From contig CM060849.1 in NCBI GenBank assembly GCA_030737835.1, positions 29,873,080-29,937,079 of the forward strand: 64,000 nt of DNA. Reading direction: 5' to 3'. The notes under the pieces are model-generated. The model was given only the letters and a program-made list of their open reading frames with translations. It did not search any database and was not told where the DNA came from. This DNA is from Acorus gramineus (taxonomy: Eukaryota > Streptophyta > Magnoliopsida > Acorales > Acoraceae). Position 1 is the first letter of the stretch. The number at the start of each line of letters is the position of its first letter. The position numbers were made by a program, and so were the translations under genes. This document shows positions 50,253 to 62,191 of this stretch, in pieces.

Positions 50253-53200
50253 TGTCACTTTTTGGCCTGTTGGTAACCATTGGAGCATTTTAGCAGTTTT
50301 TAAAATTTTTTGCATTTTTCGATCGGAACCGCAAAATTTTAGACTGTTAGCTATCGTCCCGAGCTAGAGGACTCCAATTGAAAATCTAACTGCATATTAT
50401 GTGTCCTGGTACCATTTTAAGCCACTCATGAAAATTTCATCGAATTCCGGCAACGTTTTCAAAATTTCACAGTTCCGGGGCGTATCTGGGTTTTTAAGTC
50501 GCTTAATATAAATGTGTGATCTAAAATGTGTGAGGCACTATTCATCATCCCTACCAACTTTCCCTCTCTCCTCTCTCTCTCTTTTTCTCCCTTTTGAAGG
50601 CCTTAGACCCCTCAAAACCAAAAACCTAAAACCTAAGAAGTGTAGATCGGGTCCCGATCTACACCCCGGTACCTTCAAAACCCGATTCCGACGATCCTAG
50701 CCTCCCCGTCCTCCCCTCTTTCTCCTCTGTTTTGGGCCGTTTCGAAGGCCGAGATAGATCGGGGCGTAGGAGGACCGTTGAGAAAGGTTTCGGTGCGCGG
50801 AGAGCACCCGGTCACCCTTCCTCACCCTTGGTAAGCTTTCTTTCCCTCTTTATCATGCTTAGATGCTTGATAGGAGGGGGTTTTTGGGTTTGGGAGGTGG
50901 TCGGCGGCTGTGGGAGGCCGTCAGGGGTGGTTGGGGGGCCATTGGGTGGTGGTGGAGGTGCTCGGGCAGTGGGGGGTTCTGTTCCGGGCAGCAGGCAGCA
51001 GTGGCAGCAGCGCAGGCAGCGCGCAGGCTGGGCGCGCGGGTACGTGCGCACAGGCGTGCGCGCGGGCGTGCGCGCGGGCGTTCGTGCTGGTCGTGCTGGG
51101 TGTGCTCGGTGCTGTGCGCGTGAGTGCTGGTCGTGCGGGTCTGTGTGAGAGGAGCTGGTCGAGCAGCTGTGCGTGGGTGTGCTGGGCGTGCGGACGCTGG
51201 GCGTGCTGCGCGCGGGTGCACCCGGGAGGAGCTGGTCGAGTGGCTGGTGCGGGGAGAGTGTGCGAGGGGGCGATGCGCGCGGAGTGCGTGCTGGGTGTGC
51301 TGGGGGTGATGGCCGAGTGGGCGGTGTGTGCAGGGAGGTCGTGCAGGGTGCGCGGGGTGCGCGCGGGGCGCGGCGAGGTGGCGGAGGTGCGCGCGGGGTG
51401 CGCGCGGGGCGAGGCGCTGCGCGCGGGGGCGTGCGGGGTGCTCGCGGGCCGGCGCGAGGCGTGCGGGGTGCGCACGGGCTGCTGCGGCTGGGTGCAGTGG
51501 ACGCGCGGTGCCCCAGGTGGTGTGGCGGCGTGTCCAGGCGGCGGGCAGGGGCCCGGCGGGGCGCGGGGTGCGTGGGCCGAGGCGCGGCGGTGCCCCCGGG
51601 CGGTCGGGTGGCCGTGCGGGTGGTTGCCGGAGTGCTCAGGCTAGCGTGCGTGCGAGTCGTGTGCACGTTTGCCCGAGTGTTGGGTGTTTGATTTGGGATT
51701 TTGGGTATTTACTTGTGTATGTTGTGTATTTTGGGGTATCTGTGGATTTATACTCACCAGTTAATACCTTGTCTTGCAGATCTCGACGGACGGTCGCGCG
51801 TCGACCCGATTTTTTGTGAGTGGGACAACCCAACCCAGTTTGGGAGGTGCTACATGCCTTGGAGCGTGTACCGTCCTCCCCTGGGGCACATAGTTAGTAT
51901 TAACTGTTGTTTTGAAATCCATGTAAGCATGATGTGTGTGTGTAGAATGCATGCCACCCCTAGACTTGTATGTTAGGGACTTGCACCCTTAGGATTTGTG
52001 CATGAGCCGTGTATCATGTCACCCCGTTATCATGCTAGGAAAGCCCGACCTGTGCATGCGTCCTATTAGTTTGATTTATTTAATTAAATGCAAGCTTTAA
52101 TATTGATAGCATGTTTAGGGAATATAAGAGGGCCTTGCGAGGTTAACATTGAGACCCGGGTTAGGGTACTCCGTGTTCCTCGTTTGGTTGTCGGATGTCC
52201 TACATCGGGACCTCAGGTTACCCTCCCAAGGTCTCTTTTCCCCTTTGTTGTCTCATTTATTTCCCCGCATCCTGGTTATGTGCGCTGGTGGAATTCAGAG
52301 GAATTCAAGACATTAGAGTTGTAGAGATGTGCTGTCAGCGGATCCGAGTGGATCATATGCGATGGATAGGCTGTTCTGTTCCCTCCGTTGGATCTGTGTA
52401 GAGACTACCCTGGCGTTAGAAAGGTTGTCCCGTGCAGGGGCTTCCATCAGTAGGCGCCTCCTGATTTGGTAGAAGGACTGCGCCGAACGTGGGAGTGGCC
52501 AAACGACCTACGGAGTGGGGAGAGACTATCGGTGGACCGAGGGTGACCAACAGCCTAGTCAGTCCCAAGAGCCTAGGTCACCTGTTGAGAGGTGAGGGTG
52601 AGGGTATGGTGGGCCGGCGATGCGACGACCCACAGGATTGTGCATGGATGATTATCCACCCATTAAGTCCTAACATCCTAGGTCACCTATTGAGGGTGAG
52701 GGTGAGGGTATGGCGGTTCGGCGATGGACGAACCCCCGGATTTGTGTTGTTTATGCCGCTTTGGGGCTATTGGCTTGATTTAAATGTGGTTAATATGAAC
52801 TGTATGCATGGGTTGTGCTATTCACTGAGCGTGTGGCTCACCCCTCGCATATTGTCTTTTTCAGTGATCTCTGAGGGAGGAGCTTCCCGAGCGACTACAC
52901 CAGTAGAGGAGTAGCGCCACGTCCCTCGTGTTTTGAGGTCATCAGCACCCTTCTCTTGTTGTATGTATATATTCTGTGCTTGGGCACCTAGTTGGGATTA
53001 TGTATGGATTTTATTTGTGTATATATGGACATGTTGGCTCTCACAGGACATACGATTATGTATCGAGTCTGTAGTATGTTTTTTATTACAGACTCAGTCT
53101 TTTTAGCTTCCGCATTTGGTGTATATATTATGTCAGCCCTGCTTTTATCTGTGTTGTCATTTTAGTTGTGGTCTGAGATATATTGTTGATTCTTGTTTAC

Positions 53201-53255
53201 TGATATCATATATACACTTGCCGTGACCCGGGGACGGCCGCCCTGGGGCGTGACA
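50253..53255 (+). mobile_element. Candidate gypsy-type solo LTR (about 3.0 kb)
   Basis: It starts TGTCAC and ends GTGACA, the inverted termini typical of many plant gypsy (chromovirus) LTRs. Inside are a TATA-like AATATAAATG (about 50505), a CT-rich leader (50555-50600), a GC-extreme block (50880-51650), a T-rich tract with an acceptor-like TTGCAG (about 51780), and a 105-bp direct repeat (CCTAGGTCACCT at 52572 and 52677). No internal gag-pol and no second LTR are in the window. Flanks (ATATG and CGTTT) do not match, so the solo-LTR call is not proven. Confidence 0.5.
50880..51650 (+). repeat. GC-extreme G-rich block
   Basis: The plus strand is strongly G over C in composition, made of degenerate GCGCGGGGTGCGC-like units. 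All long open frames here, in several phases on both strands, arise from composition and lack any domain. They are not genes. Confidence 0.8.
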
Positions 53256-53448
53256 CGTTTAAACTGGCTTAGTAATACCAAATTATACTCTGTAAATAAA
53301 TAGCTATTTTCCCTATCTATTCTTATACCACCTTTATACAACCCTTATCCGAGCTTAACTCGTTACCCAAACAGGGGCTAAAAATTAATTATTATATTTT
53401 ATTCCAGGTTACTCCGTGGCTTATTCCATATCATTCATCACTCATCAG

Positions 53449-53623
53449 TAGGCCTGTCAACGGGTCGGGTCGGGGTGGACCCGGACCCGACCCGTGACAG
53501 GACCCGGCGGGTCCGGGTCCAACCTAGGACCCTGCGGGTCCGGGGAAATGTGGACCCGGCCCCGGACCCGGACCCGTCGGACCCGGGTCGGGTCCGGGTC
53601 CGACCCGACCCGGATGGTTGGGT

Positions 53624-53671
<48 letters not shown>

Positions 53672-54311
53672 TCATGTATTTGTTTGCCTTATCATTCTAT
53701 TTGAAATTTTTTGTAATAAAACATTATTGTTAATGAGACTATGTTTGAATATAATTTTATACAATTCAAAATAAGTAAATGAATTATTAAACAACATCCA
53801 AAACAATAATCACTAACATAAAAAACATATTAACTTAAATAATAAACATAACTAACCTAAACAACATTCAAAACAATATTAACCTAAACAACATTCAAAA
53901 CAATAAACACTAACATATTAACCTAAATAATAAACATAAATCATGCAATAAACTAATTAATCATACAAATTCAAAAGCTAATAAGTTAATTGTCCAAAAC
54001 AAACCGATTTATAGGCTTGTTATGATTATGATTTATGAACTTGTAGATACAAAAATAAGTTAAGTAAGAAATAACATTATGTATTAACTAATATTAATAG
54101 TTTTATAATATATGAGCATATTTTAATAAAACAATCGGGTCTCGGATTCAACGGGTCGGGGCGGGGTGGATCCGGACCTGACCCGTTTGTTTGTTCGAGT
54201 CCGCCGGGTCGGGTCCAACTCGGGTCGGGTCTAAATTGAGTCAGGTATATTACACGTGTAATCGGGTCCGGATCAGATCGGGTCCAGACCACCCGACCCG
54301 TTGACAGCCTA
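53449..54311. mobile_element. Non-autonomous hAT element with perfect 8-bp target duplication
   Basis: The left TIR TAGGCCTGTCAACGGGTCGG and its inverse at the right (...CGACCCGTTGACAGCCTA) have the hAT-style TAGG...CTGTCAA end. The target duplication CTCATCAG is exact at 53441-53448 and 54312-54319. The subterminal regions are full of GGGTCGGGTCC repeats, the centre (53690-54110) is AT-rich, and no transposase ORF exists. Confidence 0.9.
53629..53666 (+). repeat. (GA)n microsatellite
   Basis: About 19 GA units lie inside the hAT element, next to its left subterminal repeats. Confidence 0.95.
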
Positions 54312-54512
54312 CTCATCAGGGTCCAAACACCCCAAAAAACATATATTTATTTAATAAACGATGGTAAAAAAATAAGAGTCTAAACTCAGCCCACGTTGGG
54401 ACCCGACCCGACCTGTTGACAGGCCTACTCATCAGGGTCCAAACACCCCAAAAAAACATATATTTATTTAATAAACTATGGTAAAAAAACAAGTCTAAAC
54501 TCAGCCCACGTT
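54312..54512 (+). repeat. Duplicated hAT flank with a hAT end between the copies
   Basis: About 85 bp beginning CTCATCAGGGTCCAAACACC occurs at 54312 and again at 54429. Between the copies (about 54400-54428) is a lone right-hand hAT end, GACCTGTTGACAGGCCTA. CTCATCAG therefore occurs three times around this locus. Confidence 0.9.
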
Positions 54513-57070
54513 ATTTGTCTTGCGAGGACAGGCCCATGGAAACACGTCCCAAAGGAAGATTTTAATTTTTTTTGGCTAAAAATATATATTTATTTAATAA
54601 ACGATATATTTTAAAAAATAAAATGAAATATTTGAATGAATCGAGTTCATAACTAATTTTCATTTTTCTCAATCTAATATATTAACGTAATTTAATATAA
54701 ACCATATTAAGTTGTGTACATATCAAGTGCCACATCACCTAATGCATGATCTATATTTTAAAAAATAAACTATATTCATTCCTATTCACTTGAATAAAAT
54801 TTATATTTAGGAAAATGTGTAGTCTCTTCAGTCCAACTGCTTGTGTAGTTTCATTCGCAGTGAAATAAAAAAACAATTATAGTCTCCTTTGAAATAATTG
54901 CTGCTATATAAAAAGAATTATACATACGGAGATATTATAATAATATTTTGGTTATGGAAAGATAATTGTTTTTAAGAACACACGGTTAAAACTTCATATA
55001 CAATATATACTGTATTATTACAGTGCATTAGGCTACACACAGGGCTGGAAAAGGGATCGAGTATATCTGTTCTCTTTTTTAAAAGAAAAATGTTAGACTC
55101 AGTTTTTTTTGTATTCTAAAATGCATACCACATATGTTTTTAGGGTCCGTTTGACTCCACATCCTACTCTAATTTGCGTCGACAGACACCGGTGGACGCA
55201 ACTTCTGGGCCAACCTGAAAAACAGCTTCTGCATTTGATTTCTTTATCCAGCATTTTATAGATATTTTTTCTTGTTTCCCCTACACGTTAAAACAACATT
55301 TTGAAAAATTCTCTCGCTTAACCTGACGCAGTGGTTGCCAATGCAGAGCCAAACAAATCCCTAGTTTTAAAAATAGCAAACATAATCTAATGATGTATAT
55401 ATTTTGATAAAAAAAAGTGTGTATTGAACCATTTCAAATTTATGAATTCATTTTTAGTAAATAAAAAAATTAACGATGCATATACTTCGTCCATCAATGC
55501 ACGTACTTTGATGAATCTATCTATTTACTAATTAAAAAGGGTTTTTAAATGTATGTAACGTAATTTTATATTTTTACCCTCTACCAAATTTATTAAAGTC
55601 CATTATTATCCAAATAAATATATCTTATCCCAATCTTATTTTATGATTTTAATTAAATAATCACATTTTATAAATTATACATACATTCCAATTCTCTAAT
55701 AAATTAATTTTAAAAATATGATTTTTTAAAAATAAAATAATATATTTATGAGTATATTTACATTTGAATTTTATTTTTATTATTTTCTTAGTGGGTTATA
55801 GGGATGTGGGTGGGCCCATTTATTATTCTATTTTATTTTATTTTAATATAATAAATTCATTCGGATTAAATGAGTTTAATCATCAAATTATTTTATTTTA
55901 TTTTATTGTTGATAGATTTTTCTTGTGATTCATTATCATTAAATTATTTATTAGTTTTATTTTCACACCGGTCATACATAGAAGAAGACTAAAATTTAAC
56001 TATGTATATATAACTGTATTTTGAACTAGAATGCTCCAACACAAGTTTTTTTCTTCTCATTAGCGTTGTATACTCATATTATCACGATATTTTTCGTTAA
56101 ATTTTTTTCATATTTTATATAAAATGGACTCATGCAATTTATTAAAGTATTTGTTTTATTTTTTATGAAAATATGTATTTCACTATATAAAATATATTAT
56201 ATTAAAAAAAATCAAAATATATATTAATTAAAAATGAGATTGAAAAAAGACTGTATGTAACATTTTCTTATATCTTGTCTGTAAGTCGTAACCTGACATG
56301 TCAAATTTAGATGGGACAAACAGAGAATGTGATCCTAATAATCCATGGTCCTTCTGCCCCAACAACCATGCATCATATATATCCTCTATGCTCAGAACTT
56401 AAATACATAGAATCCATTGGCTCAATCACTGACAAAATAAGGGGATAGAACGATCCACAACGATGCCAATCTCTTGTGAAAAAATACAATGTTTTGCCTT
56501 TTGTCGGCTCACGACTAAAGATATGTTTATTGTGTAAGAGTTATATTTATATATAAATACAACTCATTTATCTTGTTATACGTTGTAGAACTAAATTCAT
56601 GGTGACCTCACCTCATCATGAGCACTCCTATCCATGAGCCTCGGGGATTTTGGGCTGTTTGGCACACCCGTAAGCTGGCGGCTGGTCGACAATCACACAC
56701 TATGTTAAATCACTTTTTTATCCTTTAAATCAATAGTATAACATCTATCATGGTATAATTATAGCGGAAAGAATCTATCTGTGACCATAGCACAACGGTT
56801 AGGGTTTATCTGTGTTAATTAAAAGTAGGTTTTCGTATCGAGTCTTAGTGTTAACTTAATACATGTGTATTTTTGTAGATTTAGAGATACACAAGTGAAA
56901 GTAATATATCCAACTCGATCATAAGACCAACTACGAAAGGTCTATTCGTTATATATATATATATATATATTCACGGAAGGAAGAGACATGGTTATTATAT
57001 AATGTGGTGGAATCTCTACATCATCTACATTTATAATACATTTATTTATGTTAGATAACATATATATATA
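54513..57070. other. AT-rich spacer
   Basis: No gene seen. It contains the small MITE at 55143-55361 (listed separately) and a (TA)n run near 56950. Confidence 0.5.
55143..55361. mobile_element. Short MITE (219 bp)
   Basis: The left end GGGTCCGTTTGACTCCACA is matched inverted by the right end (minus: GGGATTTGTTTGGCTCTGCA), with TTTGCG and CACTGCG further in. TA flanks both ends. No ORF. Confidence 0.55.
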
Positions 57071-58307
57071 AAGGGAAATTTTTAAAAATAACCCCCTAAA
57101 AAAAACATTTTCACTTTTGAGTCCAGAGTCAATTTATTTACAAAACTGACCCTGGAGCTTGTTTTGACCCGATTAGCGCATCCAAGTGACGCGCTGACCG
57201 ATACAAAAAATGTCATGGTAGAGACGTGATTGTGAATCACATCTCCACCGACCCCACGCGCAGCGTACGCAGAAAACACACGCAGGAACGTGTCTCCCCT
57301 AGGAGACGTGATTAAGCATCACGTCTCCTTAATCACGTCTCCAAAGGTTTCCACGTTTTGTTTTGTTTTGTTTTCTTTTGTTTTTTTTGCATGGATTTTG
57401 GTTTAAGTTGCATAGGTTTTGGTTTGCATTATTTTTTTGACTGATATTTGCATGGGTTTTGTTTGTATGAATAGTATTTTTTTCTTCTTCTTTATTTCAA
57501 ATTTGGATAATTAAAAACAAGTTTTTATTTGTTATCTAGTCATAGAGTTGTCATATTTGAAAAAATAATTATTAAATTGATTATATTTATATAGCATATT
57601 TTCACATAATCAGTTTCAAACGTGAGTTTTATATTTTAGCTTTTTGTTTCAAATTTTACTTTTTATATAATAAGATTAATAATAAAAAAATTCCTCATGT
57701 AGAAGAAAAAATTAAAAAAAAGGGCTTAATATTTTTATATATACTTATATGCAATTATTGGAGCATATGCTTCATTTTTTTATAAAAATATGTACTTAAA
57801 TAAATGAGGTATACTATTTTAAAAAAAAATTAAAACACATATAGATTGGAATTGTGGGGCTGGAAATGAGATATAAATTGCATATATGTATTTATAAAAA
57901 AATTAATCTTTTCTTTTAATTCTTCTACATGATGAATTTTTTTTTTAATCTTACTATATAAAAAATAAAATTTGAAACAAACCACCGAAACCCATGCATG
58001 TAAACCAAAACTTATATAAAAGAAAAAACAAGCCTTTGGAGATGTGATGCATAATCACGTCTCTGAGGGGAGGGGAGATATGTCCCGGCGCACTGTCTGT
58101 GCATGTTGTGGGTTGCGTGCGGGAGTCTGTGGAGACGTGATTCACAATTACGTCTTAATCATGGTATTTTTTAAATCAGTCAGCGAGCAACGTGGGCGCG
58201 CTGACCGGATCAAAACAGACCCCGGGGTCAGTTTTGCAAAAAAACTGACTCTAAGGCCAAAAGTGAAAATGTTTTTTTTGTGGGGGTTATTTTTGAAAAT
58301 TTCCCTT
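57071..58307. mobile_element. Foldback element with about 250-bp TIRs
   Basis: The left arm begins AAGGGAAATTTTTAAAAATA and the right arm ends as its inverse. Both arms carry the same GC-containing core (CACGTCTCC..., CGCGCTGACCG) and therefore mirrored small ORFs (57279-57082 minus and 58044-58313 plus), both containing GDVIHNxV. The interior (57370-58010) is AT-rich. TATATA-like flanks suggest, but do not prove, a target duplication. Confidence 0.85.
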
Positions 58308-58687
58308 ATATAAAACGTGCAAACCACATACACATGATGACCATATATTATAATTTCAGTATCATGTTTTAAAATTTGAAACCATCATAGAGGTGTCTAC
58401 ATATTTATTAAATAATCATAACCGAAGATGTTTCATGTTTGTGTTATTCTTAGGAGGTTTGATACTTTGATGCGTATTGAATTTGACAAATTCAAGATGG
58501 ATAACTAATGAAATGAGATTGGAAGGATACATTTTTCTTAGGTTCAAAGAACATAGGGGAAAAAAATGACGTGCAAACATGGATAAAACTATCATTGAAC
58601 TCCTAAGACCGTATGCCCTCTCTTTTATAAAATAATACGAGGTGACCTACTCTTGAATAAACATTGTATATTTGTACAGACATCTAG

Positions 58688-59040
58688 CACCCGTTTGAAT
58701 AGAAACGTAAGTTATTATGGAATAGATAACAATCCAGTATAAATAATGAATAAGTCATTTTTTATTTGATTGACCATTTAATTATTTTTGTTGAACAATG
58801 TACTAATAAAATTTTTATTATTTAATTCACAATGAATAACTTGTGGATAAAAGTTAAATAAGATACAGATAATGAATTATAAAAAATAAACAAATGGATT
58901 AACATGTGTGCACCTGATTTATAAGAGGTGATAAAAGTTATTTAGCATATGAGCATCTTTTATATCAATATAATAGATTGAGTGAAATAACATAATTCAA
59001 ATAAAGACTTGAAATACTAATACCAACTTATTTTCTTTTA
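58688..59040. repeat. Truncated relative of the 47264 MITE
   Basis: It begins AGCACCCGTTTGAATAG and shares the internal GATTTATAAGAGGTGATAA motif and GATAACAA with the 47264-50202 family. Its right end is missing where the next MITE starts at 59041. Confidence 0.55.
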
Positions 59041-59539
59041 GAAAAAAGTCCATATAACCCCCTGTAATCTTTCGGATATCCATATAACCCCCCTATAATC
59101 TCAATATAGCCATATAACCCCCTTGTAAACACACCATAAATGCAAATAACCCCCTGCAGTTAAAATTTCTTTAACAGAGTTAGAATATTCCAGGCATATT
59201 CCGTTATCTAAACCAAAGTTAATAAATATGTATTCTTTTAACCCTTAAAAAATAGCTAATACTTAAAAAAAAAACCTCATATTTTCAATTTTACCCTCCT
59301 TTAGGTTTTTTTTTTTAATATTGAATGCTTTCAGAAGGTTTAAAAAATACATATTTATTAACTATGGCTTAAATAATAAAACATGCTAAGAATATTTCAA
59401 CTTTGTTAAAGAATCTTTAACTGTAAGGAGTTATTTGCATTTATGTGTGTTTATAGGGGGTTATGTGGATATATTGAAATTACAGGGGGTTATATGGATA
59501 TCTGAAAGATTACAGGGGGTTATATGGATTTTCCCTTTC
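59041..59539. mobile_element. Foldback MITE, second copy of the TATAACCCCC family
   Basis: Left: GAAAAAAGTCCATATAACCC with repeated CATATAACCCCC units. Right: the inverse, ending GGTTATATGGATTTTCCC. The inner halves also pair (TTTGCATTTATGTG and its inverse). It has the same terminal design as 31573-32112. Confidence 0.8.
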
Positions 59540-59572
59540 TTTTATTTTATCATAGTGATACCTATTTTTATA

Positions 59573-61061
59573 GGGGGTGGTAAATTAGGATTTATAAATC
59601 TTGTGTTTTTTAATCAGGATTTTGGTTCGTGGACAAAAAATCCAGCGTTATTTAATTAAGACATTATTTCGTAGACAAAAAGTCCAGCGTTATTCGATTG
59701 AGATATTATTTCATAGACAAAAAGTCCAGCGTTATTCGATTGAGACATTATTTCATGGATAAAAAGTGAAGCGTAATTCGATTGAGACATTATTTCATGG
59801 ACAAAAAGTCCAGCGTTATTCAATTGAGACATTATTTCGTGGACATAAAGTCCAGCGTTATTCGATTGAGACTCCTCATAGTAGACATTTTGTCATGTGT
59901 TATTCAATTTAAATAGGATTTGTGAAGACTTTCATAAGTGATTGATTCTTGTGGACTTTAGAAAGAGAAATATAAATGAAAAAGTCATTTCAAATTCTCA
60001 CCCAAATGGGTGGGATTCTTATGGACTTTTATTCGAGCATTGTGAGTATTTCTTCTTTTTTTTTCCTTTAACAAATCTACTTTATGATTTTTATCCCATG
60101 CCTTTTATATTTTTTATTCACATTTTTTTTCTTTATTTATATCATTTGTTTTTATGAATGTCCATATGTATGAAATATTCTTATCACCTCATATGTTTGA
60201 TGAATATATGAGCATGATATATTATATTATATAATATATGCCTAGATCATCCACAATTATTTTTTAAAATATAGATTTATCATATATTTGATTATATGTA
60301 TAATGTTTGATTTGATTTTCCTTGAAGATGTTTCTATTATTGTACAATATAGATGCATGTGTATATTTTGTTATAATGTTTAAACATATATAAAAATAAA
60401 AAGATATATTTAGGCATATATACATATACGAAATATGCTGATTGCTTTTATTTCATTTTTTATTTAAAGTAATATAATGACTACTTTTATTTTATTTTAT
60501 TTTAAGTAATATAATTTATGATTTTATTTCATTGTATTTGAAGAGATGTAATATTTGATTTTTATATAATATGTATATTTCCTTATTTAATTGTCTTCCT
60601 AATTAAAAACTCAACCCTCCTCTCTATAAAAGCTTATGAATTTTTCTCTCTGTGACAGAAAAAAAAAAGTTAGCTTATTGTAGATTTTTCTCAATAGAAG
60701 GTATTTTTTTTTCTCTTTTCTTATTTTATTAGATTGATTGTTTTTAATGAAGAAGAATTTTTTTATGAATGTGAATATGTATGAAATATTGATATCTACT
60801 CATATGTTTGACGAATATCTAAAGAATCATAGAAATTCACATGTGAAAAGAGTCAATCTCTGAAAGTCTTAAAAAGTTTGTGAAAGTTTATGAAAGTGAT
60901 TTATGAAAGTTTGTAAAAGTCTATGAGAGTCAATCTGTGAAAGTCTGTAAATATTATCTGTAAAAGTCTATGAAAGTTTACAAAAGTCTGAAAAATCTAC
61001 AAAAGTCCATCACTTAAATAATATCCACATAAATCCATCAAAGTCCGTATCGACTGCCCCC
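59573..61061. mobile_element. TIR-like element containing tandem repeats
   Basis: Left GGGGGTGGTAAATTAGGATTT and right (minus) GGGGGCAGTCGATACGGACTTT share a GGGGG start and GGACTTTT-type subterminal units. Inside are the 42-bp array and, at 60840-61010, degenerate TATGAAAGTC repeats. End matching is limited, so the borders are tentative. Confidence 0.45.
59625..59915 (+). repeat. 42-bp tandem array, about 6-7 copies
   Basis: The unit GACAAAAAGTCCAGCGTTAT followed by TCGATTGAGACATTATTTCATG repeats with few changes per copy from about 59625 to 59915. Each unit carries the short inverted motif GGACAAAAAGTCC. Confidence 0.9.
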
Positions 61062-61239
61062 TCCCTTAGATTTATTCACTTCTATTCCACCTTATTATTC
61101 CGCCTATGGGATAGAAGTCTTTTCATGATGACTTTCTTGTTAGTCTGCCCCCACAAAAAAAAATCTGTTTGTGCAAAGCATGACTCATATTACAAACTCA
61201 CTCTGTTTTTCACAAACCACCTAAATATTGCCAATTGCC

Positions 61240-61618
61240 CAAACATAGCTCGTCCACCATCCTTTCGCAGCATAAACCGCTGATCCAACCCTCTGATGAC
61301 CGTTTCCAATCGTTTCTCTCTCTCTCACTGTCTACAATTCATTCACACATTTATTTATCTAAATTTATATTCAACAATGGATTCCCTCATTTGGTCTTCT
61401 CTCTCTCTCCACCTCTCTCTGCCCCACCACTTCCCCAAACTTTCCCAAACAGACATTCCAATAGAATCCATTGATGGGTTATGTGGAGAAGACCCTGAAT
61501 TCAAAAACCCATATGGGATTTTTTTGGATCTGAAGCACTCTCTTGTGAGATCTGGGCACCAATTGGATAGGAAGGCCTGTCATGAACAGAACCCAAAGTC
61601 CCAATCACATTATCTGAG
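61240..61618 (+). promoter_or_regulatory. Probable 5'-leader exon of the kinase, with an overlapping uORF
   Basis: CT-rich leader DNA ends at a donor (CTGAG/GTGGGT, 61618) and pairs with an acceptor at 62191 (ATCGCAG). ATGs at 61296 and 61377 open one frame through the exon. After splicing this frame enters the kinase exon out of frame and stops at 62300, beyond the kinase start. Confidence 0.5.
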
Positions 61619-62191
61619 GTGGGTTTTTTTTAGTTTCTCTCGTTCATTCATGTATTGGTGTTCAATTAATCTTCTCTGATATTCATTTCCATGTGTACAT
61701 AATTTTTGGCAACTTGTGAATTTCCTGTTTTTTTATTTAATGGAAGAAGGGACAATATATCTTTGACCAATGAAGAAAATTGTTCCAAAAATCTTTTCCA
61801 GCTCAAGTAAGCTTATTTGGAGGTTATATACATTGTCCATCACAGTGTATATGACCTTTAAAAAAAAGTATATAATAGGTTGGGGCGATTTTAGGGGTGA
61901 GATATATCATTTTTCAAACAAAATAATTCCATAATTCCATGTGGCGTTAAATACTCCAACAAACTGCATGCGATAATACTAAAAATGAATTTTACTTCAA
62001 TCACCTTGTTAATTTGTTTATACAACCATGAATGAGTTAAAAAAATTTGGATTTGTATGATCTGAATGATTTCATTCTCTTATATCCACCAAACCAACCT
62101 CACTTTAGATTCAATGTGACATTGTTTCCAATCTTCCTCATAATCTACATCTTATCCATTGTTCATACATTTGTTTATTATGAAATCGCAG

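Noticed and set aside
50732..51819. Long open frames on both strands, up to 284 codons
   Set aside because: They overlap in several phases, are made almost only of Arg, Ala, Gly, Pro and Cys, have no domain, and follow from the GC-extreme composition of the LTR-like block.
59625..59915. CRISPR-like regularly spaced repeats
   Set aside because: The units are contiguous tandem copies without unique spacers, and this is a plant nuclear genome.
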